The notes under the pieces: model-generated | Databases searched by the model: none | What the model saw: the letters and a program-made list of their open reading frames with translations, nothing else | Told to the model about the DNA's origin: nothing | Position numbers and translations under genes: made by a program | Shown here: positions 38,140 through 46,512 of the stretch, in pieces | Numbering within the stretch: the first letter of the stretch is position 1 | How the letters are laid out: every line of letters begins with the position of its first letter | Assembly: GCA_013388415.1 (NCBI GenBank) | Contig: JACADU010000207.1 | Location: 1 to 46,512, forward strand | Direction of reading: 5' to 3' | Origin: Bryobacteraceae bacterium | Lineage (GTDB): Bacteria; Acidobacteriota; Terriglobia; Bryobacterales; Bryobacteraceae | DNA: 46,512 nucleotides

Positions 38140-39495
38140 CTATCTCCCCAGCTTCTGGTACGCCTCGTCCAGCAGCTCCACCACGTGCGCCACCCTCTGC
38201 CCTTGCCCGTACCGCGCCACCCCCGCCTTGAGTTGCAGTTCGCACCCCACGTTGGCCGTCGCGATCACCGTCGCCCCCGTGCCAGCCGCCAGCGGGATCT
38301 TCTTCGCGATGATCGAATCCGCAATGTCGTCGTGCACGACGTTGTACGTCCCCGCCGATCCGCAACAAAGATCCGAAAGCGGCATCTCGCGAAACTGCAA
38401 TCCCGGGATCGCTTTCAGGATCTGCCGCGGCGCCTGCCGGATCTTCTGCCCGTGCGCCAGGTGGCAGGAGTCCTGATAGGTCACCACCGCCTCCAGCCGC
38501 CCCATTGCCGTGTTCAGCTCAATCGAGGCCAGGAACTCCGTGATGTCCTTCATGATCGCGGCGAATCGCGCAGCCTTTTCCCTGTACTCCGGATCCTCCG
38601 CCAGCAGCTCGTGATACTCCTTCAACGTCGAGCCGCACCCCGCCCCGTTCGTCACCACGGCGTCCAGACCGCCATTGTCGGCCAGCGGCAGAAATGCGTC
38701 AATGTTGCGGCGCGCCAGCTCGCGAGCGTCCTGTTTCAGCCCCGCGTGAACATGCAGCGCGCCGCAGCAGGTCTGCGATTCCGGAACCAGCACTTCGCAG
38801 CCGTTCTGCTGGAGCACCCGCACCGTGGCTTCATTCAGCCTCGCGCTGGTCACGTTCGCAATGCAGCCCGCCAAAAGCCCCACCCGGTACCTTCTCGGCC
38901 CGGCCGGCGCGAACGTCTTTCCGATCTTGTCGAAGAAGAACGGGATCTCAGCGTTCGGAGCCAGGCGCTCGATCCGTCCGAGCTTGCCGAACAACTTGAG
39001 CACGCCGCTGCCCCGCGCGATCGACTGCAGTCCGGATGCCTGATACAGGTACAGCAACGCCCCCGCAAGCTTCAGCCAGCCCCGTGACACCAGCAGGCGC
39101 CTGAAGACGAAATTCCTGAGCGCCCGCTCCCTCCAACTCCTCTTGGGCGCGGCGTAAGCCTCGATCTCCGCCCGCGCCGCCTCGATCAACCGCCCGTAAT
39201 GTACCCCTGACGGGCAGGCCGACTCGCAGCCGCGGCAGGCCAGGCACAGATCGAGGTGCTCCAGATAGGAAGGCGAGATCTCCGCTTGCCCCGTCGCCAC
39301 CTGCATCATCTGGTAGATCCGCCCCCGCGGGCTGTCCATCTCGACCCCGAGTTCCCTGTACGTCGGGCACGCGTTCAAACAGAGCCCGCAATGGATGCAG
39401 GAGAGCAGATCGGCCGCCGCCGGCGCCTCCGCGTGGCGGTTGTCCAGTATCGGAGGGAAAGCGGGGACGCTCGTCACCGGCTCAGATGCGGCCAT
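38140..39495 (-). CDS. glcF: glycolate oxidase iron-sulfur subunit
   Basis: CIHCGLCLNACPTYRELGVEMDSPRGRIYQM, CLACRGCESACPSGVHYG, two CCG domains (CCGALHVHAG, LCCGSAGTYN). Confidence 0.9.
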   Translation of the reverse strand: MAASEPVTSVPAFPPILDNRHAEAPAAADLLSCIHCGLCLNACPTYRELGVEMDSPRGRIYQMMQVATGQAEISPSYLEHLDLCLACRGCESACPSGVHYGRLIEAARAEIEAYAAPKRSWRERALRNFVFRRLLVSRGWLKLAGALLYLYQASGLQSIARGSGVLKLFGKLGRIERLAPNAEIPFFFDKIGKTFAPAGPRRYRVGLLAGCIANVTSARLNEATVRVLQQNGCEVLVPESQTCCGALHVHAGLKQDARELARRNIDAFLPLADNGGLDAVVTNGAGCGSTLKEYHELLAEDPEYREKAARFAAIMKDITEFLASIELNTAMGRLEAVVTYQDSCHLAHGQKIRQAPRQILKAIPGLQFREMPLSDLCCGSAGTYNVVHDDIADSIIAKKIPLAAGTGATVIATANVGCELQLKAGVARYGQGQRVAHVVELLDEAYQKLGR

Positions 39496-40609
39496 ACAGC
39501 CTCCCCCGGTTCAGCAGGCTGCCCGGGTCGAACGTCTCTTTCAGACGGCGCATGAGTTCAAAATCAGGGCCCGGGTCCGGCCACAGGTCCAGTTCCAAAG
39601 CGTCCTCGGTCGGCGCTTTCAGGATCACCCGCGACCACGGCTTCCCCTTGGTCGCCGCAATCCACCCGTTGGCCTGCCCCCGCTCATGGAAGGCCAGGTA
39701 AGCCACTCCATTCGCCCCCCGCGCAACCGCCTCGGCGGGCGCCGAGTCGAGCACCGCCGCCAGTTCCCCCAGCGGATGGCTCGCCTGAGCCACGATTCGC
39801 GGCGCTTCCACGAACGACTCGATGCGCTTCCAAAGCGACGCCTCCGCCTCGCCCTCCAGTGCGCCGGCCCCTTGCAGTTCCTGCGCGTAACGCGCCAGCA
39901 CCCGCTCTGTCCCGTGCGCTCTCACGACAACGCTTGGCGCCGCATCGAGACCGAACGACCTCGCCGCCGCCCCGTTCAACACGTCCACCGCCGACGGCTG
40001 CAAGACGCCCGACAGAACCCTCGTCCGGATCGCCGCCGCCTCCTCGTTCGAGCCGGCGGGCACGACGAACGTGCGCGTCGCCTCAGGCAGCGGGGCCAGC
40101 TTGAAGTTGACCTGCGCGATCACGCCCAGCGTTCCAAACGACCCGATCAGCGATTTCTGCATGTCCAGGCCCGCCACGTTCTTCACCACCTTGCCGCCGG
40201 AGGTCACCAGCTTCCCCTCCATCGTGGCGAACGTCATGCCGATCACCTGATCGCGAATCCCTCCGTACAGCCGCCGCCGCGGCCCTGAAACCCCGCAGGA
40301 GACCACGCCGCCGATCGTCGCCGACCCGGCATAGGGAGGATCCAGCGGCAGCATTTGCCTGTTCCCGGCAAGCATCCTGGCGACATCGCGGTAGAGCGCT
40401 CCCGCCTCAAGACAGATGGTCAGATCTCGCGGCTCGTACTCGAGCACCCGGTTCAGCCCGGTTGTCTTCAGCAGCCATCCCGGTGACGGCGGTCCCCCCC
40501 ATTGCCGCTTGGTGCCCGCGCCTTCCACGCGCACAGGTTCTTTGCGCTCTGCCGCCTCGTGCAACAGGGCGGCGAGATCGCCTGGTGAAATGGGCTGCCG
40601 CTCGGCCAT
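39482..40609 (-). CDS. glcE: glycolate oxidase FAD-binding subunit
   Basis: FAD-binding PCMH motifs (EPRDLTICLEAGALYRDVARMLAGNRQMLPLDPP, GSATIGGVVSCGVSGPRRRLYGGIRDQVIG); 14-nt overlap with glcF. Confidence 0.87.
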   Translation of the reverse strand: MAERQPISPGDLAALLHEAAERKEPVRVEGAGTKRQWGGPPSPGWLLKTTGLNRVLEYEPRDLTICLEAGALYRDVARMLAGNRQMLPLDPPYAGSATIGGVVSCGVSGPRRRLYGGIRDQVIGMTFATMEGKLVTSGGKVVKNVAGLDMQKSLIGSFGTLGVIAQVNFKLAPLPEATRTFVVPAGSNEEAAAIRTRVLSGVLQPSAVDVLNGAAARSFGLDAAPSVVVRAHGTERVLARYAQELQGAGALEGEAEASLWKRIESFVEAPRIVAQASHPLGELAAVLDSAPAEAVARGANGVAYLAFHERGQANGWIAATKGKPWSRVILKAPTEDALELDLWPDPGPDFELMRRLKETFDPGSLLNRGRLYGRI

Positions 40610-40682
40610 TAACAGTAGATTCTACCCGCCCAAGGGGGTGCATGAGGGTAGACTCAGTAACGATGGCGATGTGGAGCCTGGC

Positions 40683-41339
40683 GTGACACGCAGAGAACTC
40701 GCCAAAGCCCTGACGGGCATTGAGCGAAACGAATTCGTTCCCCCGCCGGCCGATGCCCGGGCCAGAATCATTGGGATCACCGGCGCTCCCGGAGCGGGCA
40801 AAAGCACCCTCGCCGCCGCGATGCTCGGCGAGCTGAGGCGGCGCAGCCTGCGTGTGGCCGTGCTCGCCGTCGATCCATCCAGCCCGTTCACCGGCGGCGC
40901 CCTCCTCGGCGACCGCATCCGCATGAGCGGCTTCGAGGACGACGACGGCGTCTTCATCCGCTCCATGGCTTCCCGCGGCGCGCTCGGCGGTCTCGCCCCA
41001 ACCACCGCCGCCGCCGCCCGCCTGCTCGCCTCCTCCGGCTTCGACATCATCCTCATCGAAACCGTCGGCGTCGGCCAGGCGGAAGTCGAAATCGCCCGCG
41101 TCGCCTCGGTCACCGCGGTCGTCCTCGCCCCGAACATGGGCGACGACGTCCAGGCAGGCAAAGCCGGCATCCTCGAAATCGCCGGCGTCCTCATCATCAA
41201 CAAAGCCGACCTGCCCGGCGCCGATCGCCTCGAAGCCCTGTTGCGCGAAGAACTCCCTTCAATTCCCCTCTTCAAGACCGTCGCCCCCGAGGGCAGGGGA
41301 GTCGGCGAAGTGGTCGCCCACCTGCTTTCAGTGGCATGA
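40683..41339 (+). CDS. meaB: MeaB/ArgK-type GTPase, compact form
   Basis: [74 protein letters not shown] start. Confidence 0.83.
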   Translation: MTRRELAKALTGIERNEFVPPPADARARIIGITGAPGAGKSTLAAAMLGELRRRSLRVAVLAVDPSSPFTGGALLGDRIRMSGFEDDDGVFIRSMASRGALGGLAPTTAAAARLLASSGFDIILIETVGVGQAEVEIARVASVTAVVLAPNMGDDVQAGKAGILEIAGVLIINKADLPGADRLEALLREELPSIPLFKTVAPEGRGVGEVVAHLLSVA

Positions 41340-41349
41340 TCATGTGAGC

Positions 41350-42216
41350 ATGTCCAAACGAATCGGAGTCATCGGCGGCAGCGGGCTCTACTCGATGACG
41401 GGTTTCACGGACCAGGAAGAAGTGCGCCTGGAAACGCCCTTCGGCGATCCCAGCGACGCTTACATCTGCGGCAACCTCGAAGGCAAACCCGTCGCCTTCC
41501 TCGCGCGCCACGGCCGGGGCCACCGCATCAGCCCCTCCGAACTCAACTTCCGCGCCAACATCTGGGGCATGAAAAAGCTCGGCGTCGAGTGGATCATCTC
41601 CCTCAGCGCCGTCGGCAGCCTCAAGGAAGAGCACAAGCCGCTCGACTTCGTCATCCCCGATCAGTTCGTCGACCGCACCCGCGGCCGCGTCTCCACCTTC
41701 TTCGGCGCCGGGCTCGTCGCCCATATCAGCTTCGGCGACCCTGTCTGCCACGACCTCGCCAGGCTCCTCCATCACTCCTGCCTCGAAGCCGGCGTCCCCG
41801 CCAAGATGGGCGGAACCTACCTCTGCATGGAAGGACCTGCCTTCTCCACCAAGGCCGAGTCCAACCTCTACCGCTCCTGGGGCATGGATGTCATCGGCAT
41901 GACCAACCTCCAGGAAGCCAAACTCGCCCGCGAGGCCGAACTCTGCTACGCCACCATCGCCATGGTGACCGACTACGATTGCTGGCATCCCGATCACGAT
42001 GCCGTCACCGTCGCCGACATCATCCGCAACCTCACACACAACGCCGAAAACGCCGCCAAGGTCGTCAGAGCGGCTGTCAAGGCGCTCTCCATGGGCGGCC
42101 GCGCCTGCCCCTGTTCCAGGGCTCTTGAACACGCCCTGATCACCGACAAGAAGTCTGTTCCCGAAGCCACGTACAGAAAGCTGGAGCTGATCGTTGGAAA
42201 GTATTTCACCGAATGA
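41350..42216 (+). CDS. mtnP: S-methyl-5'-thioadenosine phosphorylase
   Basis: [104 protein letters not shown]. Confidence 0.93.
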   Translation: MSKRIGVIGGSGLYSMTGFTDQEEVRLETPFGDPSDAYICGNLEGKPVAFLARHGRGHRISPSELNFRANIWGMKKLGVEWIISLSAVGSLKEEHKPLDFVIPDQFVDRTRGRVSTFFGAGLVAHISFGDPVCHDLARLLHHSCLEAGVPAKMGGTYLCMEGPAFSTKAESNLYRSWGMDVIGMTNLQEAKLAREAELCYATIAMVTDYDCWHPDHDAVTVADIIRNLTHNAENAAKVVRAAVKALSMGGRACPCSRALEHALITDKKSVPEATYRKLELIVGKYFTE

Positions 42217-43456
42217 GCTCGCCCTCGAGCTGCTGAATCACTGCATCCGCGGCTCCGGCTGGCCCGAAGAACTCGCCGCGGCTTTGGTGGACGAGGCGCT
42301 CGACGAAGACGAAGAGTACGCCCGCCGCGCCTCCCGGGCCCTGTTCAGCGTCGTCGTCGAGAAGTTGGCCGACCTGTTCGAGCCCAGGCTCTGCAACGTC
42401 TACGCGCAGCTCTTCGCCGGCGTCATCGAGCGGTGCCTGCCGGAACTGAAAGCCTCCGAGCTCGTTTCCCGCTACGAGCGCGTGCGCTGCGTCCGCCGCG
42501 TGGACTTTGAACCCAAGAACGTCTTCGTCCTGTCCCGGGTCACGCTCGGCGCCGACGTCGCCGTCACCTCCATCGTCCTCGACGCCGCGCGCAAACGCTG
42601 GCCGAAAGCGAAGCTCTGGTTCGTCGGCCCCAAGAAGAGCTGGGAGCTGTTTGAAGCGTCGGTGGATGTCGACTGGGTCCCCATGGCCTACGGCCGCTCC
42701 GGGCTGCTGCGCGACCGCATCGCCATCTACTACGAGCTCAAGAATGCTCTCGAAGCCCCGGGCGCGCTTGTTCTCGACCCGGATTCCCGCCTCACGCAAC
42801 TCGGCCTTCTCCCGGTCTGTGACGAAGACCGCCATTTCGTCTTCGAGAGCCGCTCCTACGGCGGCGATGGCATGGCGACGCTCCCGGAACTGACCCGGGA
42901 CTGGCTGCACGCCGTCGCCGGTGTCGAAGACGCAGAGCCATGGCTCCACCCGAAATACGAATTCAACTTCGGTTCCCAGCCGTTGACCACCTTGAGCCTC
43001 GGCGTCGGCGAGAACCCCGCCAAACGCGTGCCCGATCCATTCGAAGAACAGCTCGTCGCGCTGCTGGCGGACAAAGCGCCGCTCGTCATGGTCGACGCCG
43101 GAGCGCCCGAAAGCGAGGAGGAGAGCCGCGCCATTCAGGCCCTCGAGCGCAGCGGTCACGGCCAGGAACGCTGCGGCCTCCACCAGGGACCCTTCGCCAG
43201 CTTCGCAGCCATGATCGCCGCCAGCCGCCTTTACGTCGGCTACGACTCCGCCGGCCAGCACGTCGCCGCCGCCCTCGGCATCCCCCTCATCAGCATCTTT
43301 GGCGGAGCAGTGAATGACCGGATGCGAGCCCGCTGGCGGCCGCATTCCTCCGGTCCCGCCTGGGTGCTCAACGCCGATGAAGCAGATTTCAGCGAACTGA
43401 TTTCTCAAATTGACCATCTTCTTACTGAGGGTCATTTGCATGAAATCACTCCTTAG
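42194..43456 (+). CDS. glycosyltransferase family 9 (heptosyltransferase-like)
   Basis: C-terminal [38 protein letters not shown] is the GT9 acceptor-site signature; TTG start overlapping mtnP. Confidence 0.7.
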   Translation: MESISPNELALELLNHCIRGSGWPEELAAALVDEALDEDEEYARRASRALFSVVVEKLADLFEPRLCNVYAQLFAGVIERCLPELKASELVSRYERVRCVRRVDFEPKNVFVLSRVTLGADVAVTSIVLDAARKRWPKAKLWFVGPKKSWELFEASVDVDWVPMAYGRSGLLRDRIAIYYELKNALEAPGALVLDPDSRLTQLGLLPVCDEDRHFVFESRSYGGDGMATLPELTRDWLHAVAGVEDAEPWLHPKYEFNFGSQPLTTLSLGVGENPAKRVPDPFEEQLVALLADKAPLVMVDAGAPESEEESRAIQALERSGHGQERCGLHQGPFASFAAMIAASRLYVGYDSAGQHVAAALGIPLISIFGGAVNDRMRARWRPHSSGPAWVLNADEADFSELISQIDHLLTEGHLHEITP

Positions 43457-43871
43457 CTTCCTTCTGCTCTCCGCCTTTGGTTTTGCTCAGGTCGAAGGAC
43501 CGTGGATCGGAACCCTCGAACTCCCCAACGCCAAACTCCGCCTCGTCTGGCATCTGGCCAAGGACGGCGCCGTCGATTTCACAACTGTTACCCAAGACGC
43601 CGTCTCCTTCGACATTCAGAAGCTTCAGGCCAACGACAAAGGAAGACTGTCCGCCGATGGGCAGTCCATGACCGGCACTTTCACTCAGGCAGGCAATTCC
43701 TTTCCCCACGAGTTCAAGAAGACCACCCTTCAGGCTCATGCGGCCCTCCACAAAAAGGGCCGGCCGCTGACCGGCGCCTGCCAGATGATCGTGATGCTGG
43801 CCGCGCACACCGAACGGCGCCTCCTGCAATTGCAGGAAGTCAAGGCTGACGCCAAGTTCCCCGAACAGTAG
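43440..43871 (+). CDS. small secreted hypothetical protein
   Basis: [39 protein letters not shown]..., signal peptide and beta-rich body. Confidence 0.7.
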   Translation: MKSLLSFLLLSAFGFAQVEGPWIGTLELPNAKLRLVWHLAKDGAVDFTTVTQDAVSFDIQKLQANDKGRLSADGQSMTGTFTQAGNSFPHEFKKTTLQAHAALHKKGRPLTGACQMIVMLAAHTERRLLQLQEVKADAKFPEQ

Positions 43872-43882
43872 GTGCAGCGGCG

Positions 43883-46213
43883 ATGACCTCCTCTGTGATC
43901 GTGAAGCACGCCTTGCGCCGCATGGGGAAGCGGCCGTTTGTCACTCTCCTTGCGGCCGGCTCCCTTGCCATGGCCGTCGGCGTGACCACCGCCGCGTTCA
44001 GCACGGTGGACGCCTACTTCCTGAGAGCTCTGCCGGTCCGCGACCCAGCCTCGCTCGTCTATGTCTACGTCGAGACCAGAGAAAAGCGCCCCGACGCCAT
44101 GACCTGGCGTGAATACTCTGCTCTGCGCGAGAGGCGCGGATCGCTGGAAGGCCTCGCCGTGCAGGCCCGCTTCGGGCCGAAGGTCAGGCTGGAAGGCCGC
44201 GACGACTATCCCATCACCGCCGCCGTCTCGGACAATTTCTTCGACCTGCTGGGCGTCCGCGCGGCTCGCGGCGATGTCTTCCATGAGGGCAAGGGCGGCG
44301 AGCAGCAGGTCGTGCTCAGCGATGCCTACTGGCGAAAAGCCTTTGGCGCCGACCCCCTGACGATCGGCCGGATGATCGATGTCGGCGCGGCCTCGGTGCG
44401 AGTCATCGGCGTTCTGCCCGAAGGAATGGCCGGGACTGTCAGAGGAATCCGCGTCGACCTGTTTGTGCCTCAACAGACCGCCTTCGGCGCGATGAGGCTC
44501 GTCGACCCCAACGCCTCGCGCGGCGAGTTCGAAGGGCTTGCCCGCCTGAAGCCCGGCGCCACCGGGGAGCAGGCTCAGGCCGAACTTGCCGGGCTGCTTG
44601 AGGACGGACGCCGCCCCCGGACGCAGAGTCTTGTCAGGGACGAGCGCGGAACGGTCCGCCTGACCGCGGTGTTCGCCCTTGCGGCTTTCATGCTGCTGTT
44701 CATCGCCGCGGCCAACCTCGTCGCGCTCCGCCTGGTGGAGAACGAGCATCGCCGCCGCGAGTGGGGCATTATGATGGCCCTCGGCGCCGGGCGCGGCCGC
44801 ATGCTTTCGCAGCAGTTGGCAGAGACGATGCTGCTGACCGCCTTCAGTGGAGCCGCCGGGCTCGGGCTTGCCGCGTATCTCATCCGCCTCGCCCCCGATT
44901 GGCTCCGTGCCGGCAGCGACTACCGCGATTACTTCATCCGCATGGACTGGCGCGTCGCCCTCTTCGCGTTGTCGAGTCTCGTCTTCGTTGGCCTCCTGCT
45001 CGCAGTACTCCCCGCCGTTGACGCCTGGCGGCACAGCCTGGTCGAGTCCATCCACGCCCCTTCTTCGCGCAAAGCCTCCCGCTGGCTCGGGGCTCTGGTG
45101 ACGGTTCAGATTGCCCTGATCACCGCGATGGCCTATAACGCGGGGCTGCTCGGCGTCAGCCTGCGGAAGATCTCCATGGTTCGCCCGGCGATGGATACTG
45201 ACCGGCCCATCTTGCTCGTCCAAGGCTCCTGGAAAGACCGCTCCGGGGCGTTCGAAAAAACCGAACGCCTGGCCTCGGAACTGGCAAGCCTGCCCGGCGT
45301 CCGGCGCGTCGCCTACGCCCGCCGCGTCATGCTTTCCGGCTCGGGCGGCGGAGCGCGGGTCGCCTGGAGTAGAACCGGGGAAGCTCCCCGCACGATGCGT
45401 TTCAATCAGGTGAGCCCTTCGTACTTCGAGGTCACCGGCGCCCGCGTCGTCGCCGGGCGCGCCTTCACGGCTTCCGACGGCCCCGGTTCGGCGCCGGTGG
45501 TCATGGTCAGCCAAGCCTTCGAGCGCGCCTTGGGCAAAAAGGCCGTCGGCGAGTACGTCCGCCTGGACAGGAAGGACTGGCTGGTCGTGGGCGTCGTCGA
45601 GGACGGCCCCTCGGTCCGCTTGCGAGAGACGCTGGAGCCGTTTGTCTACTTCCCCTTCTCTCAGCTTCCGGCAAGCGGGCCGACTTTCTTTGTCGAAACC
45701 GCCGTCTCCGCCGAGCGCGCCGCTTCGGACATCGCGCTGTTCCTGCAACGAAACCAGACCGGCTACGATGCGGCGTCTTTGAACACGCTGTTTGCGCACC
45801 TCCGCTCGGCGAGAAACCAAGAGGAGATGGCCGCCGCCGTCGGCGGCATCCTCGCCTTGCTCAGTGTTGTCATGGGCGCAGCGGGTCTGCTCGGAGTGAC
45901 GATGTACGCCGTCAGCCGGCGGGTTCGCGAGTTTGGCGTCCGGATGGCTCTTGGCGCGACCGGCGGGACCATCGCCCGTCTGGTGTTCGGCCGTGTTCTG
46001 CTCTACCTGGCCGCCGGCATTCCAGCAGGAGCGCTGCTTGCCTGGAGCGCCGGCGAGGGCCTGGCCAGCCTGCTCTATGGTGTTTCTCAATTCGAGCCCT
46101 CCGTCATGCTCGGCGTCCTTGGCGTGGTCTGCGCCGTCGCAGCCGCCAGCGCCGCCTGGCCCGCGCGGCAGGCTTCCGCGGCCGACCCCTGGCGGGCTCT
46201 CCGCGCAGATTGA
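43883..46213 (+). CDS. ADOP/MacB-FtsX-type ABC permease (orphan)
   Basis: 776 aa with N-terminal TM and periplasmic domain, FtsX-like TM blocks (RREWGIMMALGAGRGRMLSQQLAET; VREFGVRMALGATGGTIARLV); no ATPase gene adjacent. Confidence 0.87.
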   Translation: MTSSVIVKHALRRMGKRPFVTLLAAGSLAMAVGVTTAAFSTVDAYFLRALPVRDPASLVYVYVETREKRPDAMTWREYSALRERRGSLEGLAVQARFGPKVRLEGRDDYPITAAVSDNFFDLLGVRAARGDVFHEGKGGEQQVVLSDAYWRKAFGADPLTIGRMIDVGAASVRVIGVLPEGMAGTVRGIRVDLFVPQQTAFGAMRLVDPNASRGEFEGLARLKPGATGEQAQAELAGLLEDGRRPRTQSLVRDERGTVRLTAVFALAAFMLLFIAAANLVALRLVENEHRRREWGIMMALGAGRGRMLSQQLAETMLLTAFSGAAGLGLAAYLIRLAPDWLRAGSDYRDYFIRMDWRVALFALSSLVFVGLLLAVLPAVDAWRHSLVESIHAPSSRKASRWLGALVTVQIALITAMAYNAGLLGVSLRKISMVRPAMDTDRPILLVQGSWKDRSGAFEKTERLASELASLPGVRRVAYARRVMLSGSGGGARVAWSRTGEAPRTMRFNQVSPSYFEVTGARVVAGRAFTASDGPGSAPVVMVSQAFERALGKKAVGEYVRLDRKDWLVVGVVEDGPSVRLRETLEPFVYFPFSQLPASGPTFFVETAVSAERAASDIALFLQRNQTGYDAASLNTLFAHLRSARNQEEMAAAVGGILALLSVVMGAAGLLGVTMYAVSRRVREFGVRMALGATGGTIARLVFGRVLLYLAAGIPAGALLAWSAGEGLASLLYGVSQFEPSVMLGVLGVVCAVAAASAAWPARQASAADPWRALRAD

Positions 46214-46257
46214 GAAGCGCTACACTCATGAGCGTGTATCTGAAAGGAGTTCTGCGC

Positions 46258-46512
46258 ATGAGGAAACTTGTGTCCGGAGCTGCTGCCGTTGGACTCGTTC
46301 TGGCGCTGGCATCCTGCGCTCCCGCGGATTCGGCAAAGCAGGCCGCACCCGCGATGGCGACAGACGATGACATCCGCGCGATGAAGGCGGCAACCCAGCT
46401 CCGCCGCGAAGCTTTGCAGGCCGGAGACGTCGAGAAATTCCTGAGCGTGTACACCGAGGACGCGGTCATCATGCCGCCGCATTCGGCGGAAATCATCGGG
46501 AAAGCGGCGGCG
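46258..46512 (+). CDS. lipoprotein with SnoaL/DUF4440-like fold, truncated by window end
   Basis: SD GAAAGGAG; lipobox LALASC; LRREALQAGDVEKFLSVYTEDAVIMPPHSAEIIGKAA; no stop before the window edge. Confidence 0.72.
   Translation, partial: MRKLVSGAAAVGLVLALASCAPADSAKQAAPAMATDDDIRAMKAATQLRREALQAGDVEKFLSVYTEDAVIMPPHSAEIIGKAAA

Noticed and set aside
1-46512. CRISPR arrays, rRNA, tRNA, insertion sequences, prophage
   Set aside because: No regularly spaced repeats, no rRNA/tRNA-like conserved segments, no transposase or phage structural motifs recognised by eye; a tRNAscan/ISfinder run would be needed to exclude them formally.

Overview
This is a high-GC window with coding on both strands. It looks acidobacterial (Bryobacter/Solibacter-like): two very large Oar-like TonB receptors with carboxypeptidase-regulatory N-termini, an orphan ADOP/MacB-type permease, FG-GAP/ASPIC-UnbV and TPR proteins, and several glycoside hydrolases. 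The taxonomy is inference only. Main blocks: (i) a TAT-exported DUF6259-like hydrolase and an intact Phd/VapC pair; (ii) an Oar-like TonB receptor; (iii) an overlapping operon of two single-domain response regulators, a REC-histidine kinase, a four-subunit group-3b-type [NiFe]-hydrogenase (hydBGDA order) and a Cache/HAMP histidine kinase; (iv) a DUF4956 - PLD-like - porin - CotH cluster facing a tandem pair of thymidylate-kinase-like proteins, one of which has lost its P-loop; (v) a minus-strand operon of ASPIC/UnbV, TPR, GH127-like and GH106-like genes, divergent from a second TonB receptor that is followed by a terminator and a GH29 fucosidase; (vi) housekeeping and accessory genes (YbaK, LACTB-like hydrolase, NhaR-like LysR, GlcE/GlcF, MeaB, MtnP, GT9, ADOP permease). 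The most notable observations are the hydrogenase/phosphorelay operon, the DUF4956/CotH/PLD/porin cluster with its pseudokinase pair and no VTC polymerase, an in-frame TAG inside the ASPIC/UnbV gene, and an apparent deletion fusion of an antitoxin N-terminus to a VapC toxin that lacks catalytic acids. No rRNA, tRNA, CRISPR array or insertion sequence was recognised. All family calls come from reading motifs by eye; no database search was run.
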